DNA from: Leptobrachium leishanense
Lineage: Eukaryota; Chordata; Amphibia; Anura; Megophryidae
DNA length: 64,000 bases
NCBI GenBank assembly: GCA_009667805.1
Contig: CM019070.1
Location: forward strand, 56,281,735 to 56,345,734
Reading direction: 5' to 3'
The position numbers and the translations under genes were made by a program. The notes under the pieces are model-generated. The model saw only the letters and a list, made by a program, of their open reading frames with translations. It ran no database searches and was not told where the DNA came from. Below are positions 1 through 12,330 of this stretch, piece after piece; position 1 is the stretch's first letter, and each line of letters begins with the position of its first letter.

Positions 1-3
1 GAT

Positions 4-330
4 CACTTTAATTCACAAATGTTTTAAATAAATTAGTGAGCCCCAAAATACAGCGTGGTACTGTATGTATGACGAGACACAGATCACCTTAATTCCCAAG
101 TGTTTTAAAGAAATTAGTGAGCCCCAAAATACAGCGTGGTACTTTTTGTATAACGAGACACAGATCACCTTAATTCACAAGTGTTTTAAAGAAATTAGTG
201 AGCCCCAAAAAGATTTGCTGGCACAGTGACAAGACCCAGAAAATCACCTCAATTCACAAATGTTTTAAATAAAGTTGTAAACCCCCAAAAAACTTCCTGG
301 CACAGTGACAAGACACACATCACCTAAATT
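4..330 (-). repeat. tandem ~79-bp leader repeats of hAT copy 0
   Basis: About four units begin near 4, 82, 164 and 243, each with the pattern ATCACCTTAATTCACAA ... TTAGTGAGCCCCAAAA ... GACAAGACACAG. Equivalent but diverged arrays lie between promoter and start codon in the other hAT copies (19330-19780, 30000-30300, 50990-51430), so this is the element's transcribed leader. Confidence 0.8.
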
Positions 331-460
331 CCCTGATATTTGGTCGAAATGAGACCCCCCAGACCCCCCCAGTAGCGTGGCAGACCGGCAGTAAAAACAC
401 ACACAACTATCTCCTTTGAAATCTCCTCTGAAATGCGTGCAGAAGCGCTGCATGGAAACC

Positions 461-500
461 TTATATAGTGAGCCCATGATTGGGCAAAATTTGCCCAATC
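461..500 (-). promoter_or_regulatory. hAT promoter: TATA box and CCAAT palindrome
   Basis: On the minus strand a CTATATAAG TATA box (461-469 region) follows an inverted repeat at 478-500 whose 11-bp arms are GATTGGGCAAA and its complement. Each arm holds an ATTGG/CCAAT box. The same pair occurs in the other copies upstream of the transposase start. Promoter function is inferred. Confidence 0.55.
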
Positions 501-723
501 AGGACTCTGAGCGGTGATTGGCATAGTGTTCAACCAGTCTTGCACCAGACCTGTGGTCAGGTGCAAGGCTGTAGCCAATTACGAGCTTCAGGCAGTGGGA
601 AAATGCATTGTGGTCCATTGTGGTCGAACATGCGGCGAACACCCGGAAATGTTCGGGGGTCGCGATCTGCTCGAACAGGCTAAGTTCGGGTCGAACCCCG
701 AACCGTCCGAACAGCTCATCCTA

Positions 724-2694
724 ATCAGCACAGCAGAACCCTGGAGCACCATAAGGCAGCACAGCCAACTACAGTAAGAGAAGACTTGACATGAATGCCT
801 CTCACCACCAGGGGACATGGCTGAAAACAGAGGAAGCGTGACATGCGGTAACTGAATCACTTAGCACTGGGGAGTAACTCCCCAACAGGGCAATGATCTG
901 GATCGTGCCATCTGTTTTTAAATGCGGCAGCCCAGCGTCATCATGCAGTTCCCCACCTCCTGATAACCCACGGGACCTCCTGAAGCCGGCGCATCTCCGG
1001 GCACCCGGCTGGTCGATGGTGCTGCCGGATGCCGGAGCCCCCCACGAGCCCTAGATGTGACAATATACATACACAATAACATTATTCATACATAACAAAG
1101 ATTACACAAACACCCTACACCCTACAGGCACAGGATGACCTCCACATAAGAGAAGGCAGGGAAACAATGTGGAACATTGAACTTGTGGTACAAGGGCCTA
1201 AAGAGACGCTCATCACAGTCTCTATCATGAGGTAGGCAAGTATGATTCCCAGGTCTTTTATTACATTCAAACAATTCTGGGAATTGTAAGCCATCAACAA
1301 GAGGGTTGCAGTTAGACAACCTGTGCTAACCTATCCTAGATGGTGTCCATGAAACGTGTGCACATATTTGGGTGTTTTCATCAACTCTATTAACAATTTA
1401 CTTTGCTTAATTCATAATTAAAAACCATTACAAAAATTAATACTTGAATATAGAGACTACATTTCACAGACATGTGCAAGACATATAAATTGCACAAATG
1501 CATTATGAACACGCACATACCGTATATTCAAAAAAATAAAATACTAAACAGAGCGGTGAGATGAAGGCTGACTTTACAAAACTGATGGGCCTAAAATGCG
1601 ATATTTTCCTTAAGATCTAGTGTAGCTCATCTTTTAATGAATAGACTTTTAGGAAATCGTGAGAACGAACTGGAATAACCATAAAAGTCTTTCAATGCCC
1701 CTTCTCTCTTTAATAACGATGACCTTTCAGTTGGCCCTGAATGTCATTTTCCCTTTTTTCAGTTCGCCTCAGGTAAACGAAAGTGATGACTCCTTTGTCA
1801 GGTCATATTGCTTAATTACATAACAGTTTCTCTAAAAATTCTAAAATTCTTTTGGCACATGACAGCGTTTTCACAGTATACTCTTTTTTAATTTGAAAAC
1901 TTAAAAAATGCAGCAGGCAACGCCGAGGCAAGCGTGTAGCTTACGTGCTTACAAAAATAAAAAGGAAAAGAGTGCTTGGGGACAAACATTCATGTAATGT
2001 GTAATAATGAAATGCTATGTTGGCTTTATTAACGCTGAATATTGATATTTAATATACTTTCATTAATTCAGACCCAGGGATATACACATTTACAATACCA
2101 AATATTTTACTCCATATACCAATGTATAATTAGTTACTTTCCAACATTGATGGTGTCACAACCAGCTTGTCATTTCCCCAGATCTCATTGTGCAGAATTT
2201 AAAACTTGTGTATATTATTCTTTTCATTGACTTTAATATAGTACAACACAGTCGCTGTACTCTGGAACAATAGAGGTGTCGTGGCAAAATCTCTTTTTTC
2301 CCCTACTGTTTGTCCCACGCATTGTCAATACAGTTATGTATAAAATATCCTATGTGTCTGTGCAATAAATACATTTTATGGCCCACTTAATGTAATCCAT
2401 AGGACTCCATGGAGAGTTCCATAACATCTTATATCAAACTGTTCAGCAAAGAAAACACTGAACTATTTGTCCGTCATATCCTTCTAACTATGGAGAGAAG
2501 AGGTGGCAGATAGTGCCATACATTCCACTGTGCGATGACAGCGGAGTTTTGAATTTTTTGGGGTTATGCATTTTTTTCTCAGTATTAAGGGACGTTGTTG
2601 ATGCAAAAAACATCATGGAAGCGTATAAATTATATAACAGCAGAAGGTTGCACTCAACCTCAAAACTAATCGGGTGCATCTAAGACATTATATA
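724..2694. other. no recognisable gene or repeat
   Basis: AT-rich sequence with only short ORFs lacking any domain. I see no terminal repeats, RNA gene or splice-flanked ORF that I can support. Confidence 0.5.
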
Positions 2695-3122
2695 CAAAAC
2701 ACCAAGAAAGAGCACTCCATATTATTGACCACCTTCTTCCATCATTTTCTGTGGCAAAAAAAACACAGTTTTAAAAAAATTCAAAAAACCTGAGGTAATA
2801 AATGATGGGGATTCAGTTCACCCCTCCCTGTTCACAGGTGCTCCACCATGACAGCCTACATAAGGCCTCGAGCTGCTGTGGAGCTCCAGGGTGAGTTGAT
2901 CCTGCAAGTGCAGATTCGGTCAAGTTAGATAGGACCTGTCAAAGATGGGGTACATTGGCGACTGTGACAGGCTTAAGAAAATTATGATCATACTTTGTGA
3001 ACTGAATCCCCATCATTTTACCTCAGTCAGGTTTTTGGAATTTTTTTACAACAGTTTTTTTGCCACAGAAAATGATGGAAGAAGGTGGTCGATAATATGG
3101 AGTGCTCTTTTTTGGTGTTTTG
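2695..3122. mobile_element. long inverted-repeat element (fold-back MITE)
   Basis: Two arms of about 125 bp face each other: 2695-2821 (starting CAAAACACCAAGAAAG) and 2997-3122 (ending TTTTTTGGTGTTTTG), separated by about 175 bp. The arms differ by scattered substitutions and small indels. No transposase is present. Superfamily and target duplication are not resolved. Confidence 0.7.
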
Positions 3123-3844
3123 TTTTTTCAATTATCTACTGTAGGTGTGAAAAATTAGCCAGAATCGCTCATTACTTTTTAGCTGCCTCAACATTTGTGC
3201 TTTGTGTAAAATGTATATAGGGTTCAACTTGAAATAGCAGGGGGGACCATTATAATTAGCAACTAGGATGTTAAACCCAATACTTAGATACTCATGACCA
3301 TTTGCTACAGTGCCAGTTACAAGCATTTATAAAGTGCCAACAGATTCATTAGCGCTAAATGCATTACATAGAGTGACCCTGTTATGGGAACCTTCTGGGA
3401 AAAGGATCGCTATCAGGGTAAAGATACAGGAAGAATGTGAGCTCATCTTTAAAACCTACAAGATTCATCCATTTTTCTTTTACACTTAAAAAGGCAAGCC
3501 TTTTCAAAGATTTAAAGAGAACCCTGATACGGCTTGGTAGATAAAGTATTTAGCGCACAAGTCAACGCTGCATGAATATCACTTCTGTGCTTAGTGTATG
3601 AAATGGGCTGCCGGGCAGCCCACGATATTCCTAGATCACAAGTGAAAAAACTTCCCCATGTCACTAATCAACACAATCCTTTCAGATTTCCTCCCTGACT
3701 GTGGAATTTAATACTGGATTGCATAAACTAAGCATACCATCTAATAATGTAGAAATGTATACGCTCTGCTGTTTCGGCTCAAAATCTGACTTTCTCTTGC
3801 TATTTCCTTACATAAACCAGAGCACTAAAAGCTGATGATCTAGA

Positions 3845-3975
3845 CCAGGGGTCAGCAACCAGGGTCCTCTTGATGTTTGGAATTACATTGCCTTAGAAGC
3901 ACCGCCAATAAGTAGGTGTGCATCATGGGAGATGTAGTTCAAAAACATTGAGGCGGGGCAAGGTTGGTGAATATG
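3845..3975. mobile_element. small hAT-type MITE
   Basis: The 131-bp element starts CCAGGGGTCAGCAACC and ends in an imperfect complement of that. It is flanked by a perfect 8-bp duplication GATCTAGA at 3837-3844 and 3976-3983. An 8-bp duplication and a CAGGG-type terminus are hAT characters. It contains no coding sequence. Confidence 0.8.
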
Positions 3976-3983
3976 GATCTAGA

Positions 3984-5343
3984 AAATGTTTTCAAATTCA
4001 GTCTCTGGCCTAAAATCCACAACTCCGTAGTCATATTTTCTTTCTTCAAAACCCCTACTTTAGCAAACGAACCTCTTTATGTCAAAGCAATGCAAATTTA
4101 TAAATAACAATACGCATATAGTGGTGTCAAAACTGTCAGGTTTTTCGTAGACACATACTTTTGGGAGCGTTCTGTCCGACGGGTATATAGAATTCAAATG
4201 CTGCAAGAGGCCTAATCAATGCAGATAATCGTTGCCTAATCAATGCAGATAATTAATCAAGGAGAGATTCCAAATTAATTAATTGATTTCCTATCTGCCT
4301 CATGAATTCTGTATCAGTTTGTCTATTTTCTATATAAACACAAAAGCCAGAGATACTATTTAATAAGAAATGTTACATTTTGTTTTTGTATCATTTCAGT
4401 GTTTTGTTATTCTAACACTACATGGCTTTTATATGCTGTGTGTGTGTGTGTGTGTGTGTGTGGAATGTTGGACAGCTGTTTCCATTTAGAATGTTCTATT
4501 CTGCATATTTTTGTTTTCAAACTTTTTTCCCCTGGTATGTTAGTGCACGCTGACTTAACTCTTTCAGTGCACGAATCATCCACCCTCAAACTGTTGTTAC
4601 AAGGGTTAATCACAAAATAAATGCAGCCAATTCGGTTAACTGCTTAGGTTGAGCATATGATCCTCTCAAATCAAAAGTCAGGGCAGCAAATAGGAAATCA
4701 TCTGATCTTAGCACTTTCATTTTCTGTTGTGCTCTGAGCACTCTGGGTAGAGATATTTTAACTTACTTCCTACATACACAAAAACATCAGCTGACAACAC
4801 TCAGAGAATGTTTTGCTTTTAGGAACTGGGTTATTCTTAAATCTTGCGAATTTTTAAAAAGTGGAATATTTGTTGTTTTTTTTTTTACCCAAAGCAGCTG
4901 TTCCGTAGTCACATAAAGTCTGATGTGAGAAAATAAAGAACATACAGGTTTTTGAGGAAGCTGGGACAAAACGCCTGTTTGTATGCAGTTTGGAAATGGA
5001 TGACCGCTCAGTGTCTGTGACAACTTACAAATCCGCTACGTTGGTTACAATTACCGGTAAGTTCTAATTATTACACATTCTGACTTCTTTGTAGGAGACT
5101 TGCCGTTAACTGAAACCCTAATCTGCAGATTGTTGTGGGGAAAATAGTTACGGTAAAGTAGGGTTACCTGATCAACCACGTCTTCCTGGACTCTTATGCG
5201 GACTGGCGTCGCTTGAAAATTGCCACCCTGTAGCATGTAGAACCCATAAGCTGCAGGTAAGAACTTAACCTTGATTTTCGTTCCTTCTGCAATAAATATA
5301 CATGTTGCAGGGCAGCACTTTACCCTGTGCTCTGTTATGCACG
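3984..5343. other. unclassified sequence with a (TG)n run
   Basis: No gene is recognised. A (TG)n microsatellite of about 12 units lies at 4437-4461. The two TGCCTAATCAATGCAGATAA-like stretches near 4210-4255 are a short local duplication. Confidence 0.5.
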
Positions 5344-6432
5344 TGTAGCGCTCACTCCAGGAGGAGCCGCTGAAATTGAACCACGGGTCAGTCTCCCCGC
5401 ACTAGGGAATAAATATACTCCGGCACCGTTGTGGATTTTATAAATTATATAGTTTACTAGAATGAATGGCATATAATAGATAATACGGTGTTCGTAGATA
5501 TATTTACAGTATTTCGGGAAACGCGCAGCGGAAAAGGAAATACGAGGCTTCGTATTTCGGGAAAACGCGCATCGGAACAGAAAATATAATGCTTCGAAAT
5601 TCGAGAGACGCGCAGCGGAAACAGAAAAATACAATGCTTCGTAATTCGAGAAACGCGTATCGGAAAAAAAAGAAATAAGAAACTAATCTTTAATCCCTTT
5701 CGGAGATTAGGAAGTGAGTCCCGCACAGGTTAAGTCCCGGAATGTAAATGTGTGTGTGTGTATTGTGGTACCCGGGTACTATTCAATTGGCCAGTGAATT
5801 GCTTAAAAGGTGTCTTCGACTAGTCAAGTTGGGGCCCTGTGGGTTTTAGAAACAACAGCAGCGTGCTTTCGTTAATCACAAACGGCCTTGGAGGCCTCTC
5901 ACCCATCCGCCAGATTCTTAAGGCTCCGCTGACCCAGGACGTCTCTCCGTTAGATTTTTTACTGGGGTGCCGGCTACTGGATCCGTTGTCTGGCTCTCTC
6001 TGCTTCGGCCGTGACTTGTCCAGTTTACCACCTGCTCTCCCAATCCGATCGACCAGCGGTACGCCTAACTCGGGGTCCTCCGGCTTCCTTAATAGCAGCT
6101 TGGGTAAGATGGTGGATCGCTGGGTCTCCCTCTTGTAAGGCTGAACAACCCGATCTGGGACTCTGATAGGCCGTACCTGCGCTCCGGCCTAGTCACTCTT
6201 GCGTTCTGCAGCACTGCGTCTTGTCTCACTCACTCCCTGACTTGCTCTGCCAGCTATCTCCACGAGGCTCAGGATGTAACGCTGTCCGTCCCACCCACTT
6301 CCTGTGTCCGCCCGCAAAGCATGCCGGGAAATGTAGTCTCAATGCAAAGTTCAGTGTCTCTCATCACGCTTGTCTCCCTCCGGTGGCCAAAAATAGGTAC
6401 TGCCACGACAAGGATTTAAACACAGCGCTACA
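5344..6432. mobile_element. probable solo LTR
   Basis: The segment begins TGTAGCGCT and ends AGCGCTACA, giving TG...CA ends with a 9-bp inverted repeat. The flanking tetranucleotides are CACG and CATG, a near match to a short target duplication. There is no internal coding region. Orientation is not established. It could instead be a DNA element with short terminal repeats. Confidence 0.5.
5505..5680. repeat. CGCG-containing ~45-bp tandem repeats
   Basis: Four diverged units share the pattern TTCGGGAAACGCGCAGCGGAA followed by an A-rich tract. They lie inside the probable solo LTR and are unusually CpG-rich for this AT-rich region. Confidence 0.65.
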
Positions 6433-6865
6433 CATGAAATAAAAATGTGTCCAGGAAAACCACGGCAGACCTGGAGATTATTTTTTATATATATTTTGTC
6501 CTCCACAACCCAACCGAGTACTGAATTACCCTACGGGTCCAAGCATCCACTACAACTGGTCATGCCTAGCCTCTGATGAGGAGGGTCCAATAAACCCAAA
6601 ACAGCGCTGTCCAGAGGTGGCCTTGACCAGTTGCATAAACCTGATATCCTCTAAAAAGTCATCTCGTATGGCATGGCATTGATTGAAGGGTTCTGTGTGG
6701 AAACAGACCCAGGATGCATAAAAGTGAGACAGAGGTAATTTGCATGTCTTACCCAGAGTTCCTTGCTTCATATGGGAATGCAGCACTGGGGCTCTGTGAT
6801 GCAGTTCTTTGAACTGCTGTGATGTGCAAGTGGCTTCTGCAATCATAAAGTGCGTGTGTTATCTC
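6433..6865. other. unclassified, repeat-like
   Basis: No gene is seen. The stretch near 6570-6620 (GATGAGGAGGGTCCAATAAA followed by CCCAAAACAGCGCTGTCC) resembles 3' regions of dispersed vertebrate retroelements, but I cannot assign it. Confidence 0.35.
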
Positions 6866-7374
6866 ACAGAAGTGAGTACACCCCTCACATTTTTGTAAAT
6901 ATTCTATCTTTTCATGTGACAACACTGAAGAAATGACACTTTGCTACAATGTAAAGCAGTGAGTGTACTGTTTGTATAACAGTGTAAATTTGCTGTCCCA
7001 TCAAAGTAACTCCACACACAGCCATTAATGTCTAAACCGCTGGCAACAAAAGTGACTACACCCCAAAATGAAAATGTCCAAATTGAGCCCAATTAACCTT
7101 TTTCCCTCCCCGGTGTCATGTGACGCATTAGTGTTACAAGGTCTCAGGTGTGAATGGGGAGCAGGTGTGTTAAATTTGGTGTTATCGCTCTTACTCTCTC
7201 ATACTGGTCACTGGAAGGTTAACATGGCACCTTATGGCTGAGAACTCTGAAAATCTGAAAAAAAGGAATTGTTGACCAAGCTATAAGGAGATTGCCAAGA
7301 CCCTGAAACTGAGCTGCAGCACGGTGGTCAAGACCATACAGCGGTTTAACAGGACAGGTTCCACCTCTCACAGG
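6866..7374 (+). mobile_element. Tc1/mariner element, 5' part, truncated
   Basis: The sequence from AGTGAGTACACCCCTCACA onward has the layout of a Tc1 terminal region, with a second copy of the motif at about 7050 (AGTGACTACACCCC). A degenerate transposase start at about 7224 reads Met-Ala-Pro-Tyr-Gly and then hits TGA. After frame changes, the N-terminal helix-turn-helix can be read around 7288-7370 (IAKTLKLSCSTVVKTIQRF). The catalytic DDE domain and the 3' terminus are absent, so the copy is dead. Assignment uses the known N-terminal layout of Tc1 transposases. Confidence 0.75.
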
Positions 7375-7409
7375 TGTTCGACCCACAGTATCTATTTAAC
7401 CTTGAACTG

Positions 7410-7580
7410 CAGGGAGCCCCAGAAAGTACTTGGTCCTCAGTGAGTTGCACAGATGATACAATTTGCTGCTCAGTGATGGCAGGATTCAGTTGGCATTTCT
7501 CAAATGTGAATCCTTAAAACTCGGCCTGTTAGTGGGTCATAAGAACCATTCAGAAAACCTGCAATAGAGAAGAAGAGCAT
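7410..7580 (-). mobile_element. hAT-type MITE remnant (family of 62642-62810)
   Basis: Read on the minus strand, it shares the order AACAGGCC ... CAGGATTC ... GCTGCTCAGTGAT-like ... GAGGACC..AGTACTT with the element at 62642-62810. Termini are degraded, so limits are approximate. Confidence 0.45.
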
Positions 7581-7960
7581 CACAGCAATGAAACCATTTC
7601 TCCATGTGTTCCACTTATTACAGGTTTGGAGTCTGTGAGCACGTGCTGTGCTTCCAACATCCGAAACTTCAATTGGTCAACTGAAATAAAGGGGTTATTG
7701 CAAAATTCTGTTGTGTTTATTTATTTTATTTTTTTTAATCTCTAAAAATACCTAGTAGAAAGAAACTCTCCTTTCTAAAGTGATATTCTAGTAGTGTTCA
7801 ATTGTACCTTTTTTTATTATTTAAGTAATTCTTCTACAAAACCGTATCGTGATTCTTGCTAAATCTTTGAAAAAGTCTCCCAAATTCTATTTTTCTAGGA
7901 AAATAAAGCAGTAGATAAATATATTGCTTTCCATCTGAGACTGCTGTTTCTAGACTCTGT

Positions 7961-8571
7961 GGGCTACATTACAATCCCCGTGTTAAAATGGGGGTGGTAG
8001 GGCTGAGCGCAGCCGCAAGCTTCCACTCGATGGAGTCCATAGGACTCCATTGAGCCAGACGCCGGTGGTCACATGACCTGCCGGATCTCGCCTCGTGAGA
8101 TCCAGCCAGTCGGCGAAGTGATACGCAGAGGGAGACTGAGGAACCTTTTTCCCCCCCAGTATCTCCCTGCTCCTACCAAACGGAGGAGGCGGTTGGAGTC
8201 ACGGTCCTCATCGCGGGACAGGAGGTGAGTATACGATTTCATTTTTTAGGCTGGTGTTAATGGATTCTGCTTCTGCAGAATCCATTATCACCAAGTCCTG
8301 GCTCTGGTTAACTTTCCGCTAACCAGAGCCGGACATTAATCTGCGTTAGGACTTTGTAATCCTAACGCTGATTAACACTTTTGCGTTCCCCATGTTAACT
8401 ATAGGGAGCGCAAAGTACAGTAACCTCGCGCTGAAAAGTGCAAGATACCAAATGCAAACAGGTTACTTAACCTGTTAGCATTTGGATTGTAATATGCGGT
8501 AGATACCGCGGCTAACGTTAATGCTCACGCAGGTGAGAGCTAATGTTAGCAACAAGATTGTAATGTGGCCC
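7961..8571. mobile_element. MITE with GGGCTACATTACAATC termini
   Basis: The left end GGGCTACATTACAATC and the right end GATTGTAATGTGGCCC form an inverted repeat of about 16 bp. Internally the region contains additional paired segments, such as AATGGATTCTGC..GCAGAATCCATT at 8260-8285. No coding sequence is present. I see no clear target duplication, so the superfamily is open. Confidence 0.6.
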
Positions 8572-9230
8572 CATAATGCTATCAATCTCCTTCAATACTG
8601 TATAATCCACATCCCATTCATTACTTCCATTTGAACAACAGTAACTCCTAGTTCCTACTGTGAACAAGGATCAGAAAGCTCAGTCTACCGTAGTCTGGCT
8701 GCTGAATATGATTAATCGGCAGTGAAGGCGTTAATGTGTTTAAGTTTACAGTAAGAAATATATGGAGATATTCTGAAAGTATTGCTTACTGTAATAACCT
8801 ATTTGGCAGGAAGATGTCGCCATCTACTGGCCAAGTGGAGTTTATACATTTCAGGTCTCCATTCATTATCGGCTTGGAGACATTCCCCAGCTGGTTTAAA
8901 AAATTGATAGCATTATGGGCATGATGCCAGAGGTGCCAAAACTTTAGAAGCATGTTCTGGAGCCCAAATACAAATCAAAACATATCCAAAAATAAACCAA
9001 AGACTAAATTTACAACATAACATTCAGGAGATGCCCTTCTAGATAATTAAATATGTTACACAAGCACAGGGTCTCTTCCAAATACCCACTCAAAATACGT
9101 AGTTGGTACAGCTGATACAATGTGTCCCAAATCTAACGCGATAATAACCATTGCAATAGGAAATGGTATTCTGACCATAAAATAGTCCCCTTGATAATCA
9201 GCCCACCCTCCTGTATCAGCAACTGGAGTT
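8572..9230. other. no recognisable feature
   Basis: Short ORFs only. No repeat boundaries or gene signals that I can support. Confidence 0.5.
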
Positions 9231-12010
9231 AGAAACATAGAAACATAGAAAAATGTCGGCAGATAAAAACCTTTCGGCCCATCTAGTCTGCCCAATTACA
9301 TGGATACTTTACCTGGATTTATCTTTTGTTTAGGATAGCCTTATGCCTATCCCATGCTTGCTTAAATTCAATTACTGTTTTGGCCTCTACCACTTCAACT
9401 GGAAGACTGTTCCATGTATCCACCACCCTCTCAGTAAAATAATGCTTTCTGATGTTACTTTTAAACCTTTGCCCCTCTAATCTAAGACTATGTCCTCTTG
9501 TTTTGCTACTTTGTTTCCTTTTAAATATACTCCCTTCCTCTACCTTGTGGATTCCCTTTACGTATTTAAATGTTTCTATCATATCTCCTCTGTCTCGTCT
9601 TTTTTCCAAGCTGTACATGTTAAGATCATTAAGCCTTTCCTGGTAACTTTTCTCCTTCAAGCCGTACACCATTTTAGTAGCCCTTCTCTGAACTCTCTCT
9701 AAGATGTCTATATCCTTCTGGAGATACGGTCTCCAGTACTGCACACAGTACTCCAAGTGAGGTCTCACCAGTGCTCTGTACAGTGGCATGAGCACTTCCC
9801 TTTTCCTACTGCTAATACCTCTCCCTACACAACCAAGCATTCTGCTAGCATTTCCTGCAAATCTTTGTGTCATCAGCAAAAAGACATACTTTTCCATTAA
9901 TACCTTCTGCAATATCACTAATAAAAATATTAAATAGAATGGGTCCAAGTACTGACCCCTGAGGTACCCCACTGGTAACAAGACCTTGCGCCGAATAAAC
10001 TCCATTTACCACAACCCTCTGTTGCCTGTCACTCAGCCACTGCCTAATCCATTCAACAATATTGGAATCCAAGCTCAAAGATTGCAATTTATTGATAAGC
10101 CTTCTATGCGGAACAGTATCAAAAGCCTTACTGAAATCTAAATAAGCAATGTCTACTGCACCACCTGTGTCTATTATTTTTGTTACCCAATCAAAAAAAT
10201 CAATAAGATTAGTTTGGCATGATCTCCCTGAGGTAAACCCATGTTGTTTCTGATCCTGTAATCTATGTGTTTTTAGATGTTCAACAATCCTTTCCTTTAA
10301 CATGGTTTCCATTAATTTCCCCACTACTGACGTAAGACTAACTGGCCTATAGTTCCCAGATTCCGCCCTACTACCCTTCTTGTGAATAGGCACAACATTT
10401 GCTAATTTCCAGTCTTCTGGGACGACTCCCGTTAGCAAGGATTGGTTAAATAAATCTGTTAACGATTTTGCTATTACATCACTGAGCTCTTTTAATAAAT
10501 CAGGGTGGATCCCATCAGGCCCCATTGATTTATTTGTCTTTACTTTAGACAGCTGCTGTAGAACCTCCTCCTCTGTAAACTGATATGTAATTGTCTCGTT
10601 AGTGTTTCCTCCTAACTGAGGTCCCTTTCCTTCCTTTTCTTCTCCAAAGACTGAACAAAAATATTCATTGAGGCAGTCAGCGAGACTTTTATCCTCTTCT
10701 ACATACCTTCCTTCCTTTGTTTTTAATCTAACTAATCCTTGTTTTACTTTTCTTTTCTCGTTTATGTATCTAAAAAATGTTTTGTCCCCCTATTTTACTG
10801 ACTGAGCTATTTTCTCTTCTGCATGTGCTTTGGAAGCCCTTATAAATTGCTTTGCCTCTTTTTGCCTATCTTCTTCACTCTGAGTTGTTTTATAATTATT
10901 GAATGCTGTCTTCTTGTTCTTCACTATTTTGGCCACTTCTGCAGAGTACCACAGTGGTTTCTTCCCTTTTTTGTTTTTGCTAACAAGTCGAATGCAATTG
11001 CCTGTGGCCTTCAATAATGCTTCCTTTAAATTATCCCATTTCTCCTGGACTCCCTTTAAACTCCTCCAGTCTGATAATGACTCCTTCACACAAAGTCTCA
11101 TTTTAGAAAAATGATTTTTTTTAAAGTCTAAAACTTTTTTGTTTTTGTGTGGTGCGGCTCCATCCCTGTTCATATATTAAACCATACTGACTGGTGATCA
11201 CTAGATCCCAAATTTTCACCTACAACAACGTCCGATACCAAACCTCCATTTGTGAGTATTAAATCCAATATGGCCTCTTTACGGGTCGGCTCCTCAACTA
11301 CTTGTGTTAGAGATAATCCCAGTAGGGAGTTTAGAATATTTGTACTCCTGGTGCACCCAGCTGTTTTGGTTTTCCAGTTCACATCAGGAAGATTAAAGTC
11401 CCCCATGATAATAACTTCCCCCTTCATTGCCATTTTGGCTATTTCCTCAAGCAGCAGATTATCTAGCTCTTCTACTTGTCCAGGGGGGTCTATAGATCAC
11501 ACCTACACGAGCTACTGTATGATTGGCAAATGTTAGCGTAACCCAAACTGACTCTATGTTCACCTCGCTCACTTTTATTTGGTTCGTTTTTATGTTGTTT
11601 TTCACATACAGGGCCACTCCTCCTCCTTTCCTACCTTCTCTGTCTTTTCTATATAAAGAGTACCCCGGTATTGTTATGTCCCAGTTATTTTTCTCACTGA
11701 ACCATGTCTCAGTAACCGCAACTAAATCTACTTTTTCAGCTGCCATCATTGCCTCCAGTTCATTGATTTTATTGACTAAACTGAGAGCATTTATAGACAC
11801 GACTCTGAGCTTGTCATTTTTTTCCCCCGCATGTTGCTTGCACCCTCCGATTTAGTTTTGGGGGACAATCAGGCAGATTGTATTTTACCCTTTTGTTTAC
11901 TGGTTTACTGGTCTCCCACCAGACCCGAACCTGTCACAGCGTCTGTCCCTTCTCTCCAGTCAAGCAGATCTGCAGCCGCTTTCCTTGTTTCACAACCCTC
12001 AGCCAGAACT
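9231..12010 (-). mobile_element. CR1-clade LINE, near full ORF2, minus strand
   Basis: The 3' end at 9231 carries the short repeated CATAGAAA octamer (TTTCTATG on the sense strand), the terminal style of CR1 LINEs. Sense-strand coding reads from about 11860 down to 9320 with an endonuclease followed by a reverse transcriptase. The 5' end fades out near 12010, so the copy is probably 5' truncated, as is usual for LINEs. A second fragment of the same family lies at 25393-25906, and its last 500 bp match this one closely. Confidence 0.88.
9319..11800 (-). pseudogene. LINE ORF2: AP endonuclease and reverse transcriptase, broken
   Basis: The product would nick target DNA and reverse-transcribe the element's RNA. 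Endonuclease motifs appear in order from 11800: VTETWF, GGGVALYVK, VGVIYRPP, GDFNLPDVNW, SDHQSVWF. Reverse-transcriptase motifs follow: [56 protein letters not shown] and the catalytic FADDT (about 9860). Breaks are visible: frameshifts near 11460 and 11170, an in-frame TAG near 10790, and a junction near 9850 where [10 protein letters not shown] is fused with a frame change directly to NASRMLG, removing most of the region expected after the catalytic box. The C-terminal stretch to 9319 (QYWRPYLQKDIDILERVQRR onward) is otherwise readable. The copy cannot be active. Confidence 0.88.
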
Positions 12011-12330
12011 TGCAGTAGTGCTGTATAATTCTAATGTATCTCTAGCCAAACATCAGACAAGACTTGGTGCAAGGAAGAATGTCTTTAATTTGAAATGGAG
12101 ACCACTTTTTATGAGAAATGGGGGGGGAGGTAAAATGACACAATCAACAGAATACATTGTCTACGTGAGGGGACTGTGAATTCCTTCAGGAGATAGAGAC
12201 GCCTTGATTAGTTTAAAACAGTTGGGATTGACACATTGTCAACAACCGATCAATCCAAGGGCAAACAATCACACAGAGAGTATTGACAATTGGTCTACAA
12301 TAACTAAACTCCTAAAATACAATCTGTTTA

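Larger units (their letters stand above)
1..723 (-). mobile_element. hAT transposon, 5' end only (copy 0)
   Basis: This is the promoter end of the same BED-finger hAT family seen at 18990, 27495 and 42129. It reads on the minus strand and runs off the window's left edge. Its outer end, near 723, carries the family terminus (CGAACAGCTCATCC then TA, one C short of the other copies), preceded by several GTTCG/CGAAC subterminal motifs. Inward lie the TATA box, the CCAAT palindrome and the tandem 5'-leader repeats. No transposase coding sequence lies inside the window. Assignment rests on visible similarity to the other copies. Confidence 0.8.

Noticed and set aside
5839..6138. 99-residue plus-strand ORF with Leu/Ser-rich sequence
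   Set aside because: Lies inside the probable solo LTR, has no domain, and has no splice or promoter evidence.
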